Below are positions 48,134 to 57,777 of a DNA stretch of 64,000 bases, piece after piece (the first letter of the stretch is position 1; the number at the start of each line of letters is the position of its first letter). The notes under the pieces are model-generated. The model was not told where the DNA came from. It worked only from the letters and a program-made list of their open reading frames with translations, and did not search any database. Location of the stretch: positions 77,701 through 141,700 of the forward strand of contig JBFINP010000003.1 in NCBI GenBank assembly GCA_041611095.1. The letters run 5' to 3'. This stretch comes from UBA6912 sp041611095. Its GTDB lineage: Bacteria > Actinomycetota > Acidimicrobiia > Spongiisociales > UBA5794. A program made the translations under genes and the position numbers.

Positions 48134-50470
48134 CTACCAGCCGCTTCCGCCACCGCCGCCGAAGCCGCCACCGCCGCCGAACCCGCCGAAGCCTCCCCCT
48201 CCCCAAGAGCTCCCGCCCCACGAGGAGCCGCCGCCGCCGCCGAAGCCGCCGCCGCCGCCGAACCCGCCGAAGCCTCCGGTGCCACCCCACCAGGAGTCGC
48301 GATCCTGGGACCAGGAAGTGTCGCGGTAGATCGGCTCCCAGCCGAAGCTCCCGTGGTGACCACGGGTGATGACCCAGTGGTAGAAGAGCAACGTGAACGG
48401 GTCGAAGTTTGCGAGGCCCCGAGGGATCGGCCGGCCGGTCCAGGTGTCCGTCTGCCCTTGGGTGCCGTCGTGGGCGAGCTCGGGTGCGAAGCGGTCGGCG
48501 TCGTCGATGCTGCTCCGCGCCAGCGCCTGACGCTGTGCGGCGTAGGCGAGTGCGAACGTGCGCGGTCCTCTCGGGTCGGAAGCGCCGAAGGCCGCCGCGA
48601 TGTCGGCGTAGGCACCCTCCAGCCCGAGGCCGGCGAGGGCGGTGCGCGCCTCGACCCAGCGCCGGATCGCCGTCGCCGGCTCGAGGGAGATGGCGAGGAT
48701 TCCGGCGATCGTCCTGCGGGCATCGCTCTCGACGTTCATGCCGGCGAGCTCCTCCACCAGGGCCTGGTACACCTCCGGCCCGTCGTCCCGCCGCCGCAGC
48801 AGCGCGGCCGTGATCGCAACCGGAAGGTCGAGCCGCCGCGCCTCGGTGCGAACATGCTCGATCTCCCTGGTGGTGCGGAGTCCGGCAAGGGCATACTCGA
48901 CCGCCTGGTCGGCAGCGATGCCACGATTGCGATGGGTCCGGTAGGTGTCGACGAACTCCGCAACGTCGCCGTCGTCGTTGTTCATCAGCAGCAGCGCCGC
49001 CAATGCCGGGATCGAGAGCCCGTCGGCTTCGAGGGCGTCGCCGAGCCGCTCCAGCTCGACCCGGACCGCCTCGTATCGGGAGACCGCAGCATCGGGGTCG
49101 TCGGTGACGTCGGCGAGCGCTGCGGCGATGGCGGGGCGGGCGGTCGAGTCGGGCAGCCGCTCATACAGCGTCTCGAGTTTGTGGGTCTTGGCCAGCGCGG
49201 TCTCGTAGACGGCGTCGAGCTCTGCAAGCGATTGGCTTGCGGGTGCGTCTCGCTCGAGGGCGGCCGCGGCGCGCAGGTAGCGGCTACCGGCATCGGTCAA
49301 GAGCGCTTCGCCGATGGGGAGCGACGCAAGTTGGTTCACGATCGCGGTGGCGGCTCGCTGCCGTGCAGCGGCGACCCGATGCGGGCGCAGGCTCTCGATC
49401 ACTCGCTGCAGCTCCTGGCGGCGGACGGCAAAGGTGTCCTCGTCCTCGGGAGCTACCTCCAGGGCATCGCGGGCGGCCTGCTGTGCGGCGCCCTCGAGTA
49501 TCGGTCGCTCGTCGGATGCTCGCAGCTCCAGGGGAACGGCAGAGACCGCCTCCAGACGCTCACGGTCGATGAGCGCGATGAGGCCCAGATGGGCGGCCGT
49601 CTCTGCGGCTGCGGCATCGGCGGAGTCCCGGGCGTCGGCGACGCCAGACAGGAGGTCGAGCAACTGGCCGGTGGCGACGTCTGTCGGGGCTCCGGAGGGT
49701 GTGAGTGTGAAATCCTCGAGCTGCGGCAGCTCGTGACCAGCCGGCTCGAGCCCGGCGAGATCGTCGTCGACCAACTCACGTCTGCGTTGCATGGCACGGT
49801 TGCGCCGCTGGCGTCGCTCGTTCGCGAGCACGGCGCCTCCGCCCAGCACGGCGAGGCCCCCTACCAGCCCGAGCACCACCAACCCGGGTCGTCCACCCTC
49901 CGCTGGAGCCGGTTCCGGCTCGGTGACGATCGTGTCGTCCGTCGGCTCCGGCTCCGTGGGCTCGCCTCCACCCTCGAGGGCGAGCAGCTCCTGCTCCAGA
50001 CTGCCCACGATGGCGAGGAGCCCACCCTCGAAGTCGCCGACACCGAAGAAGCTGTTGCCCGCCCCGGCGATGCGACTCGCCGTCGAGTCGTCGAGCGGGA
50101 GACCGGCGCCGGAGGTCACCTCGGTGCGGCGGGCACCGACGTCGACCAGCACGACGACGCCATCCTGCGCCGGGCCGCCCACACCCCAGGCGTCGCCGAG
50201 GGCGATGGCGAAATCGAGGGGGTTGCGGCCCCGGCTGTCCGTCACAGTGACGACGGCGATCTCGCGTGAGTACCGTCCGACCAGCCGGTCGATCGCATCC
50301 TCGACGCGCTGGTCCTCAGGGACGAGCTCGGCGTCGTCGGTGAACCAGCCCTGGCACACGATGCCTTCGAACTCCTCACAGAGCGAGGGCCCGGGCTCCT
50401 GGGCGACGGCGAACCCGGCGGTGAGCATGACGAGGATGGCGGCGGCGAGTGCTGTGGCGACGGTTCTCAT
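48134..50470 (-). CDS. TPM-domain membrane protein with glycine/tryptophan-rich tail
   Basis: 778 residues: signal peptide (1-23), a TPM/DUF477 domain (about 35-165, IAVVTVTDSRGRNPLDFAIALGDAWGVG and GVVVLVDVGARRTEV) facing outside, a Pro/Glu/Thr linker, one transmembrane helix (about 195-215), then roughly 480 residues of helical cytoplasmic domain, and a C-terminal tail built of GGFGGFGGGG and SSWGG units. YgcG-type TPM proteins end in similar Gly-rich tails, but the helical domain here is unusually long. A TAGCGT box lies 8 nt before ATG 50470. Confidence 0.82.
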   Translation of the reverse strand: MRTVATALAAAILVMLTAGFAVAQEPGPSLCEEFEGIVCQGWFTDDAELVPEDQRVEDAIDRLVGRYSREIAVVTVTDSRGRNPLDFAIALGDAWGVGGPAQDGVVVLVDVGARRTEVTSGAGLPLDDSTASRIAGAGNSFFGVGDFEGGLLAIVGSLEQELLALEGGGEPTEPEPTDDTIVTEPEPAPAEGGRPGLVVLGLVGGLAVLGGGAVLANERRQRRNRAMQRRRELVDDDLAGLEPAGHELPQLEDFTLTPSGAPTDVATGQLLDLLSGVADARDSADAAAAETAAHLGLIALIDRERLEAVSAVPLELRASDERPILEGAAQQAARDALEVAPEDEDTFAVRRQELQRVIESLRPHRVAAARQRAATAIVNQLASLPIGEALLTDAGSRYLRAAAALERDAPASQSLAELDAVYETALAKTHKLETLYERLPDSTARPAIAAALADVTDDPDAAVSRYEAVRVELERLGDALEADGLSIPALAALLLMNNDDGDVAEFVDTYRTHRNRGIAADQAVEYALAGLRTTREIEHVRTEARRLDLPVAITAALLRRRDDGPEVYQALVEELAGMNVESDARRTIAGILAISLEPATAIRRWVEARTALAGLGLEGAYADIAAAFGASDPRGPRTFALAYAAQRQALARSSIDDADRFAPELAHDGTQGQTDTWTGRPIPRGLANFDPFTLLFYHWVITRGHHGSFGWEPIYRDTSWSQDRDSWWGGTGGFGGFGGGGGFGGGGGSSWGGSSWGGGGFGGFGGGGGFGGGGGSGW

Positions 50471-50478
50471 CCGCCCTC

Positions 50479-50484
50479 ACGCTA
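50479..50484 (-). promoter_or_regulatory. -10 box before the TPM-domain gene
   Basis: TAGCGT on the minus strand, 8 nt before ATG 50470; the GAGGGCGG between them might also aid ribosome binding. Confidence 0.55.
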
Positions 50485-50502
50485 GTTAACGACGGTGGGG
50501 AG

Positions 50503-51423
50503 TCAGCCGAAGCGCAGCGGCAGGTCGGTGGGTCGGTAAAAGGACGGGGTGAGCTCCCGGCAATGTCGGAGCGCACCGAGGATCTGTGCGGTTGTGCCGA
50601 GGTCCCCGTGGTACCCGGCGGGGATGTTCAGTTCGAGGGGTGGTTCCCCGTCGACGACGATCCGGTCGCCGGGGTCGGGGAGTAGCCAGTCGACGATGAT
50701 GTCGAGGTCAATGGTTCGACTGTCGGTGCGGAGCGTCACGTGCTGCCGGAAGCCCGACGCCAGGTTTCCGTCGATGATCGGCTCGAGCGTCTCGACCACG
50801 TCGCGGTTGGGCCAGCCAAGGGCGTGGCCGAGGAGCCGGGCGCTCGAGACGAGACCGCGGTGGCCGACGCTGCCGGCGGCGACCCCTTCGTGCCATTCGC
50901 CCCTGGTGAGCCCGCGTCCGGTCTTGGCGACGAAAGAGTCCCGACGGGCCGCGGAATCGATGCGCCGGGTCACCGTCAAGCTCTTCACGTTGCGACACGC
51001 CGCAGCTGCCAGCAGCGGTAGCCGGTCCATCACGAACCCGGGGTTCACACCCGTCATGATGATCACTCGCTGGTGGGTACGCGCCGCGGTGTGGAGCGCG
51101 TTCCACATGTGGCGCGGTGGCCATGCGAGCTCCTCGCATATCGAGACGACGTCGTAGCCCAGGGAGAGCAACCGCAGGATCTCCGGAGCGACGACAGCGA
51201 CGTCGGATGAGAACGCCACCAGGGCACGATCGCCGGAGCGGGCCTTCGGGACCTCGAGCGTCGAGGCGTAGGCCGGAGCGTCGTACCGTGAAGCGAGCTG
51301 GGTGCGGGCGGCGACATCCGGATCGACGACGCCGGCCACCGCGTCGACCACACCGTCGGCCACTGCGGCCGCGGTCGCCGCCGCTCCGATCTGGCCGGCT
51401 CCGACGACGAGTAGACGGGTCAT
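50503..51423 (-). CDS. DapB-like NAD(P)-dependent oxidoreductase
   Basis: 306 residues. A Rossmann motif GAGQIGAAA (residues 8-16) opens the protein, then VAFSSDVAVVAPEILRLLSLGYDVVSICEEL and MTGVNPGFVMDRLPLL match the dihydrodipicolinate reductase-like group that includes 2,4-diaminopentanoate dehydrogenase. A true DapB is shorter (about 250) and has a KMAT-type signature that I do not see, so a role in lysine synthesis is unlikely. The substrate is unknown. ATG 51423 begins the Rossmann strand directly. No leaderless box or strong ribosome site is evident. Confidence 0.75.
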   Translation of the reverse strand: MTRLLVVGAGQIGAAATAAAVADGVVDAVAGVVDPDVAARTQLASRYDAPAYASTLEVPKARSGDRALVAFSSDVAVVAPEILRLLSLGYDVVSICEELAWPPRHMWNALHTAARTHQRVIIMTGVNPGFVMDRLPLLAAAACRNVKSLTVTRRIDSAARRDSFVAKTGRGLTRGEWHEGVAAGSVGHRGLVSSARLLGHALGWPNRDVVETLEPIIDGNLASGFRQHVTLRTDSRTIDLDIIVDWLLPDPGDRIVVDGEPPLELNIPAGYHGDLGTTAQILGALRHCRELTPSFYRPTDLPLRFG

Positions 51424-51491
51424 GACGCCGCCGCATGATGGTCGGGCGTGCTTCATCGCGCAATCCTGGCCCGGCGAGCCCGCGAATGCGA

Positions 51492-51497
51492 TACGCT
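51492..51497 (+). promoter_or_regulatory. Possible -10 box of the methyltransferase gene
   Basis: TACGCT 45 nt before GTG 51543, giving a leader of about 39 nt that contains AAGGAGG. Confidence 0.4.
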
Positions 51498-51542
51498 GCA
51501 TCCGACGCCGCCGGGGGGCGGCCTCGCCAAGGAGGGCGAGAG

Positions 51543-52316
51543 GTGGCACGGGGTGGTCAGGTCGTGTGGGGTAAGGCGCGGGCGGTGCGACGACGCAAGC
51601 CCTGGCGCAGATGGGTGGACAGGCTCTTGGCGAGCGATCGCGTCGCCGCGTCGCTGACTCACCGACTCGGGCTCCGGGGCCTCAGCGGGCCTCTGTCCTT
51701 GGCAGCGGCGGCACCGCGCGATCTGGCGAAGCCCCAGGGGTTCGAGGACCTGGCGTGGCTGTTCTCGTCGAACTACGCCAATCGACACCTGACGCTGCTG
51801 ATGATCGAGGAGGCGGCATGGCTCTACCGGCGGCTCCGTGCCATGCCGGCGCCTGTCGTGGCCGAGCTGGGACGCGCCAAGGGCGGCACCACCTTTCTCC
51901 TCGCCGCCGCAGGGGCGCAGGTGCTCTCCATCGACGACGGCTCGTTCGAGCGGAGCTGGTCGCAACGGCACCGCACGATCTCCGAGGGGCTCGGAGGGGG
52001 ACTCGAGGCCGCGCTCGACCGGGCGGGCTTGCGCGACCGTGTCGAGCTCGTTGCGGGCGACGTCCGAAGCCACGTCGTCGCTCCGTCCGCCTTCGATGTT
52101 GTCATCTTCGACATCCCCCTCGGCGGACGCGCGATGGGCGAGGTGTTCGAACGATGGTGGCAAGGGGTCAGGCCGGGGGGAATATTCGTCCTCCGCGACG
52201 GCCGTGAGCCGCGAGTGCCGGGAGCGATGGCGCTTGCAGCAGCACTCGAGCAACGAGCCGATGTGACGCTCGACGGGACGGCGCCCGGTCTGTTCGTCGT
52301 CGCGGTGCGACACTGA
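51543..52316 (+). CDS. Class I SAM-dependent methyltransferase-like protein
   Basis: 257 residues from GTG 51543, with AAGGAGG 7 nt upstream. After a basic N-terminus, VVAELGRAKGGTTFLLAAAGAQVLSIDD (about 112-139) is the SAM-binding motif I region with the acidic end of strand 2, and FDVVIFDIPLGG is motif IV. The C-terminal strand VRPGGIFVLRDGRE is as in O- or C-methyltransferases of surface sugars or lipids. The methyl acceptor is unknown. Divergent from the DapB-like gene; convergent with the enolase-superfamily gene. Confidence 0.75.
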   Translation: MARGGQVVWGKARAVRRRKPWRRWVDRLLASDRVAASLTHRLGLRGLSGPLSLAAAAPRDLAKPQGFEDLAWLFSSNYANRHLTLLMIEEAAWLYRRLRAMPAPVVAELGRAKGGTTFLLAAAGAQVLSIDDGSFERSWSQRHRTISEGLGGGLEAALDRAGLRDRVELVAGDVRSHVVAPSAFDVVIFDIPLGGRAMGEVFERWWQGVRPGGIFVLRDGREPRVPGAMALAAALEQRADVTLDGTAPGLFVVAVRH

Positions 52317-52337
52317 GCCTCCCGCCGTGGGAGGGCG

Positions 52338-53405
52338 TCAGTGGGGTATGCGGAGAGTTCGCACGGATCGGCTGTCGAGCTCGGCCTGATCGATGGCCGT
52401 TCCCAGCCCGACGCCCTCGTGGGGAGTCATCGAGCCGTCGACCACCTGCCAAGGCGGCCGCACCAGGTCGTGGGCAAACCAGTGGGCCGAGGCGGCGAGG
52501 TCACTCGGTAGCGACACCACGGGATGAGTCGCCAGTGACAGGGCGTGGGTGCGTCCGATGCCGGTCTCCAGGAGGCCGCCGATCTTCACATCCAGGTGGT
52601 AGCGCGCCGCCAGCTCCAGGCCCCGCATCGTGAGCGTCGGACCGAGCCGGCCCGGCTTGAGCGAGACGGCGCGGCCGGCGCCGGACGCAGCGATGGTCAC
52701 GATGTCGCCGATGCGCTTCACCGACTCGTCAAGACACACCGGGGTGGCGATGCGGGACTGCAGCGCGGCGTTCCCCGGGAGATCCAGAGGACTAAGGGGT
52801 TGCTCGATGGCGGTGAGCTCCAACTCGTCGAGCGCGACGAGCTCGTCGAGGTCGGTCCGCCGGAACGAGCCGTTGGCGTCCACCGAGATGCCGAGCTCGG
52901 GGAATCCCTTGCGCACCGCCATGACGGTCTGCGCGTATCCGGGCTCGATCTTGAGCTTCACGTTGCGGTGGCCTCCGTCGATCGCCTCGGCGACGGCATC
53001 GAGGGTCTCGCCAACGTCGTCGGACATTCCGATGGCGGCCGAGGCGAGGACCGGTACCCGATCCCCGCCGACTTCCGAGTAGAGCGGCACCCCGTGGTAA
53101 GCGGCACGAAGGGACGTGAGCGCCTGATCCATCGCCGCCGTGGCGCACGATCCTTCGATGAGCACCGGCTCGTCGGCTCCCAGGATCCGTCGCGACTCGC
53201 GCATGAGGAGCTCCCATGCCTCGTCGGCCGTGTCGCGGGTGTGTCCGGGATAGGGTGCCGCTTCGCCCCAGCCGTCGTGCTGGTCGCGGGTGACCTTGAC
53301 GACGATCGACCGGCGCTTGGTCATGGAGCCTTCCGCCGTCCAGAAATGGCGGACGAGAGGGACCGTGACGTCCCACAGCTGAATACGGGTCGGACGTGCG
53401 ATCAC
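52338..53405 (-). CDS. Enolase-superfamily enzyme, o-succinylbenzoate synthase-like
   Basis: 355 residues. The catalytic Lys pair KLKIEPG, metal ligands in SVDANGSF, AIEQPL and CLDES, and the second lysine in LKPGRLGP, plus GGLLETGIGR near the end, give the muconate-lactonising/MenC pattern. MenC makes o-succinylbenzoate for menaquinone; N-acylamino acid racemases share the same residues, so the assignment to menaquinone synthesis is tentative because no other men gene is in view. GTG 53405 is the first start in the conserved region. Confidence 0.8.
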   Translation of the reverse strand: MIARPTRIQLWDVTVPLVRHFWTAEGSMTKRRSIVVKVTRDQHDGWGEAAPYPGHTRDTADEAWELLMRESRRILGADEPVLIEGSCATAAMDQALTSLRAAYHGVPLYSEVGGDRVPVLASAAIGMSDDVGETLDAVAEAIDGGHRNVKLKIEPGYAQTVMAVRKGFPELGISVDANGSFRRTDLDELVALDELELTAIEQPLSPLDLPGNAALQSRIATPVCLDESVKRIGDIVTIAASGAGRAVSLKPGRLGPTLTMRGLELAARYHLDVKIGGLLETGIGRTHALSLATHPVVSLPSDLAASAHWFAHDLVRPPWQVVDGSMTPHEGVGLGTAIDQAELDSRSVRTLRIPH

Positions 53406-53503
53406 GTCGACCCCGCTCGCGCCTGCGGCAGCCGGAGGTTGGGGGTGGCCACGACAGGATGTTACGCCGTACGCACGCGCAACTGCTCGTCACCGGTGGT
53501 CGC

Positions 53504-53509
53504 TACCGT
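53504..53509 (+). promoter_or_regulatory. -10 box of a leaderless promoter for the AlkA-like gene
   Basis: TACCGT exactly 6 nt before ATG 53516. Confidence 0.55.
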
Positions 53510-53515
53510 CCTGGC

Positions 53516-54409
53516 ATGCCACGCCGCCGCCTCCCGCTCCCCGGCCCCCTCGACGTGCCCGGCACGATCGGCGCCATGACCTCCAAGGCCGTGGGCCGGC
53601 CGCGCCACGGCCCGGGTGCGGCGGTCTGGACGACCATCACGCCCCTGGGCCCCGCCACCTTGCACGTGGAGGTCGACGGCGGAGAGTTGGCGGGCGAGGC
53701 GTGGGGGCCCGGTTCGGAATGGGTGCTCGATGGTCTGGGCAGCTTCGTCGGATTCGAGGACGATCCGGAGTCGTTCCATCCACCGTCCGGGCTCATCTCG
53801 GAGCTCCACCGCCGCAACCGAGGTCTTCGCCTGGGTGCGACTCGTCGCGTCTTCGAGGCGCTGGTTCCTGCGATCTTGGGGCAGCGGGTGACCACGGTCG
53901 AGGCGAAGCGTGGTTACCGGGCCCTCACCAGGAGGTTTGGCGAGAGGGCCCCGGGACCGGTCGACGTGTGGACGCCTCCCCGTGCCGATGCCCTCGCTGC
54001 TGCTACCTACGCCGAGCTGCACCCGCTGGGCATCGAGCGGACCAGGGCGCAGATTCTCATCGAGGTCGCACGCCGGGCCGCCAGGCTCGAGGAGGCGGTC
54101 GCCATGGACCGGGCCGCCGCCGAAACACGTCTTTCGGCGGTGCGCGGAGTCGGCGATTGGACCGTTGCCATCGTCGCCGGCGCCGCGTTCGGGGATCCCG
54201 ATGCGGTCCCCATCGGCGACTACCACATGCCGAACACGGTGTCGTGGGCGCTGGCGGGCGAGTCACGTGGCGACGACGCCCGCATGCTCGAGCTGCTCGA
54301 GCCCTATCGCGGTCACCGGAGGCGCGTGCTGCTGTTGCTCGGCCGGGCCGGGATCCACGCACCCCGCTACGGCCCGAAGACGGCACCGCGCGATTTCACC
54401 CGTTCGTGA
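53516..54409 (+). CDS. DNA-3-methyladenine glycosylase II (AlkA-like)
   Basis: 297 residues. The C-terminal two thirds form an HhH-GPD domain: LVPAILGQRVTTVEAKRGYRAL, the hairpin LSAVRGVGDWTVAIVAGAA and the catalytic Asp in VPIGDYHMPN. The enzyme would cut alkylated purines from DNA. The N-terminal 90 residues resemble the AlkA_N fold only weakly. ATG 53516 was chosen over an upstream in-frame start because of the TACCGT box. Confidence 0.87.
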   Translation: MPRRRLPLPGPLDVPGTIGAMTSKAVGRPRHGPGAAVWTTITPLGPATLHVEVDGGELAGEAWGPGSEWVLDGLGSFVGFEDDPESFHPPSGLISELHRRNRGLRLGATRRVFEALVPAILGQRVTTVEAKRGYRALTRRFGERAPGPVDVWTPPRADALAAATYAELHPLGIERTRAQILIEVARRAARLEEAVAMDRAAAETRLSAVRGVGDWTVAIVAGAAFGDPDAVPIGDYHMPNTVSWALAGESRGDDARMLELLEPYRGHRRRVLLLLGRAGIHAPRYGPKTAPRDFTRS

Positions 54410-54436
54410 GGGTGGTGCGGTCGTCTCGGCCGGCTG

Positions 54437-55588
54437 TCAGTACAGCTCGTAGTACCCGGCGATGAGCCGGTCTCTGACGCCGGCCCAGTCCTCGAAGCAG
54501 TCCTCCACGATCTTGAGCACCGCCACGTCGTCGACCGGACCGCCGGCGATCTCGATGTGCACCGCCTGTGGGGAGGTCACGGGATGGCCGATCGAGCTGA
54601 GGAGGCGGATGGTGCACTCCTCGACGTCGAGCTCGTTCATGAGCCGTACGGAAATGTCGGCGCCGACGGCGTGGTAGGTCTTGCCCACGTGGGCGGCCGG
54701 GTTCTTGCCGGCGGCTGCCTCGAGACTCATGGGGCGGTAGGGGGTGATGAGACCGCCGAAGCGATTCCCCCTGCCCACCTGGCCGTCGTCGCCCGCCTCG
54801 GCCGAGGTCCCGGTCAGGGTGAGGTAGGGGCTGTCGTCCTGGTCGCCCTGGTTGACGGCGACCTCTACGGGGCCGCCGAAGGCTTCGCTGGCGACGTCGA
54901 TGGCGGTTCCCCGGATGGCGTCGACGACGTCGTCGTACTCGGCTCGGTTCTGCACTGCGGTCGCCATCACGGGTGCGGCGACCGTCAACTTCGCATCGAG
55001 CCCGACACGTGCTCCCATGACCTTGATGTCCCGGCCGACGGGGACGGCGCCGCGATAGGCATCGCTGTTCAGATGCGTCTCGACCTCGTGAACGGCCCGC
55101 TCCAGCGGCGACCGCGGCAGCGAGACGGCCGCAAACGACGTGTCGTTGGCGAGCGGCGCCGCGGACCGGGGCCCGGCGACGGCGGCCAGATCCGACGACG
55201 ACTGCGTCAGCCAGATCTCGACGTCGAACGACTCCGGGGTGGCATCGGGGAGCAGCTCCAGGAGCTTGCGCTTGTATTCGACGGCCAGCTGCTCCACGTT
55301 CGGCTGCCAGTGCGTCGAGAAGTTGGCTTTGCCCACGAGGACGAGCCTCCCCGACTTGAGGTGGGTGCCGCCGCCAAAACCGACGTCGACCGAGCCCGCC
55401 GCCAGGACGGCCTTGTCGACATTGAAGTGCTGGACGTTGCCGGTGTGGGTGACGTAGTCCGCGGCGAGCTGCCTGGCGAGCTGTTCGGCGAGGTGGTCGC
55501 AGATCGTGTCGGGGTGGCCCACCCCTTTGCGCTCGACGAACTCCACAGGCGGCGCATAGGTGGCGCGGTGGGTCACGGAGAGATTCAT
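54437..55588 (-). CDS. Archaeal-type S-adenosylmethionine synthetase
   Basis: 383 residues. The protein matches the MAT family of archaea (PF01941), not bacterial MetK: VEFVERKGVGHPDTICDHLAE, HFNVDKAVLAAGSVDVGFGGG, NQGDQDDSPYLTLTGTSAEAGDDG and GRGNRFGGLITPYRPMS are hallmarks of that family. It makes SAM from methionine and ATP. ATG 55588 has AAAGGGA 7 nt upstream. Codon use looks like its neighbours. In bacteria this family is sporadic and is thought to spread by gene transfer. Whether a normal metK also exists cannot be seen here. Confidence 0.93.
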   Translation of the reverse strand: MNLSVTHRATYAPPVEFVERKGVGHPDTICDHLAEQLARQLAADYVTHTGNVQHFNVDKAVLAAGSVDVGFGGGTHLKSGRLVLVGKANFSTHWQPNVEQLAVEYKRKLLELLPDATPESFDVEIWLTQSSSDLAAVAGPRSAAPLANDTSFAAVSLPRSPLERAVHEVETHLNSDAYRGAVPVGRDIKVMGARVGLDAKLTVAAPVMATAVQNRAEYDDVVDAIRGTAIDVASEAFGGPVEVAVNQGDQDDSPYLTLTGTSAEAGDDGQVGRGNRFGGLITPYRPMSLEAAAGKNPAAHVGKTYHAVGADISVRLMNELDVEECTIRLLSSIGHPVTSPQAVHIEIAGGPVDDVAVLKIVEDCFEDWAGVRDRLIAGYYELY

Positions 55589-55621
55589 GTTGACGTCCCT
55601 TTGGGCGTGAGGTGAGAGGCC

Positions 55622-55627
55622 ATCGTA
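55622..55627 (-). promoter_or_regulatory. Possible -10 box of the SAM synthetase gene
   Basis: TACGAT on the minus strand, 33 nt before ATG 55588. The short leader leaves no room for a riboswitch. Confidence 0.4.
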
Positions 55628-55652
55628 GTGGACGGGCACGAGCGGCCGGTTC

Positions 55653-56827
55653 TCACTGGTTCGCGGCGTGGAGCGCCTCACGTAGCTTGACCTTCCCCCC
55701 CGTCTTGAGAAGCCCTCCGGAGTAGACGCGCCCCCCGATGCGGATCATCACAACGATCGCAATCAGCATCAGCACGACCGACACCACGACTTCCCAGGGC
55801 AGCGCAATGCCCATCGCCTGGCGGAGCGGCATCGTCATCGGTGAGAACGGTGGGACGATCGACAGCACGCGTAACACTGCATTGTCCCCGCCGGTCAGCG
55901 CCGACGTCGCAGTGAAGTAGCCGACGAGCATCACCATCGTCAGGGGAAACGATGCGTTCTGCGCCTCCTCTTGGCGCGAAACGAGCGAGCCGGCGACGGC
56001 GAACCCGGATGCAAAGAAGGCGAATCCGAGGAGGAACCAGCCGATCACGATGATCACGAGGCCGACGCCGACCTCCGGGAGATCGAATGCGTCGGCCGTC
56101 CGAACGACATACACGCCGAGTCCGGCGATGAGGAGGAGTTGAGCGAGCCCGAGGAGGCCGATCCCGGCCACCTTCCCGGCGAGGAGGTACCGGGGTCGAA
56201 TCGCACCGAGCACGACCTCCACCACCCGGCTCGTCTTCTCCTCGACCACTCCGATCAGGATCCACTGGCCGTAGGTGACGATCGAGACGAAGAGAAGCAG
56301 GGTGCCGACGAAGGCGATGACCGCCCGCTCCTCGGTGTCTCCGCTCGGCTCGACGTCCACCACGTCGGCGCCGGCAGCACCCAGGAGGGCTGCGACGTCT
56401 CGAGGATCGAGACCGAGCTCATCGGCCTCCCGCTGGAGGCGATCGGCGCCGATGGCGGCGCTCACCAAGGAGGTCAGCTCGGGTGGGGTACCCGGGCCCG
56501 TCAGCACGGTCGTTCCGTCGTCCACACCGATGTCGACCTCGCCGTCGAGGACGGCGTTGCGAAGGTCGCTGCTCGTTCCGTACGGCTCCACGTCGGCCGT
56601 CGTTCCCTCGGTTGGGGATGTGGCGACGACGAAGGCGGCGATGTCGGACACCTCGGCCGTGGCCCCGATCGTGTACTCGGGAGGATCGTCGAGGCCGAAC
56701 AGGATGGGGGCCAGCAGCAGGCCGAGCACGATGAGGATCGTGAGTCCGGTCGATATCTGGAAGGCGCGGCTCGCCACGCGCTCGCGCAGCTCGCGCCTGG
56801 CCACGAGCCAAATCGTGCGGGCCGCAC

Positions 56828-56831
<4 letters not shown>
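55653..56831 (-). CDS. ABC-2 type permease, NatB-like
   Basis: 392 residues. ARRELRERVASRAFQISTG leads into the first helix; a large extracellular domain (about 45-165) follows, then five helices with GQWILIGVVEEKTSRVVEVVLGAIRPRYLLAGKV as the coupling segment. This matches the NatB/YhaP group of ABC-2 exporters, linked to Na+ or drug efflux in some bacteria. Start ATG 56831 overlaps the ATPase stop (ATGA). Confidence 0.87.
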
Positions 56832-57718
<887 letters not shown>

Positions 57719-57726
57719 CTGGCTGG

Positions 57727-57732
57727 ATCCTA
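57727..57732 (-). promoter_or_regulatory. -10 box of the NatAB-like operon
   Basis: TAGGAT on the minus strand, 8 nt before ATG 57718. Confidence 0.55.
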
Positions 57733-57765
57733 TCGCTTCCGCCCCGAGGCCAATCCTCGCCGGGG

Positions 57766-57771
57766 TAGCTT
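57766..57771 (+). promoter_or_regulatory. -10 box of a leaderless promoter for the amidohydrolase gene
   Basis: TAGCTT exactly 6 nt before ATG 57778. It lies only 34 bp from the opposing -10 of the NatAB-like operon. Confidence 0.55.
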
Positions 57772-57777
57772 GGGGCG

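Noticed and set aside
48134..48290. CCGCCG-rich repeats as a regulatory or CRISPR element
   Set aside because: They encode the Gly/Trp-rich C-terminal tail of the TPM protein.
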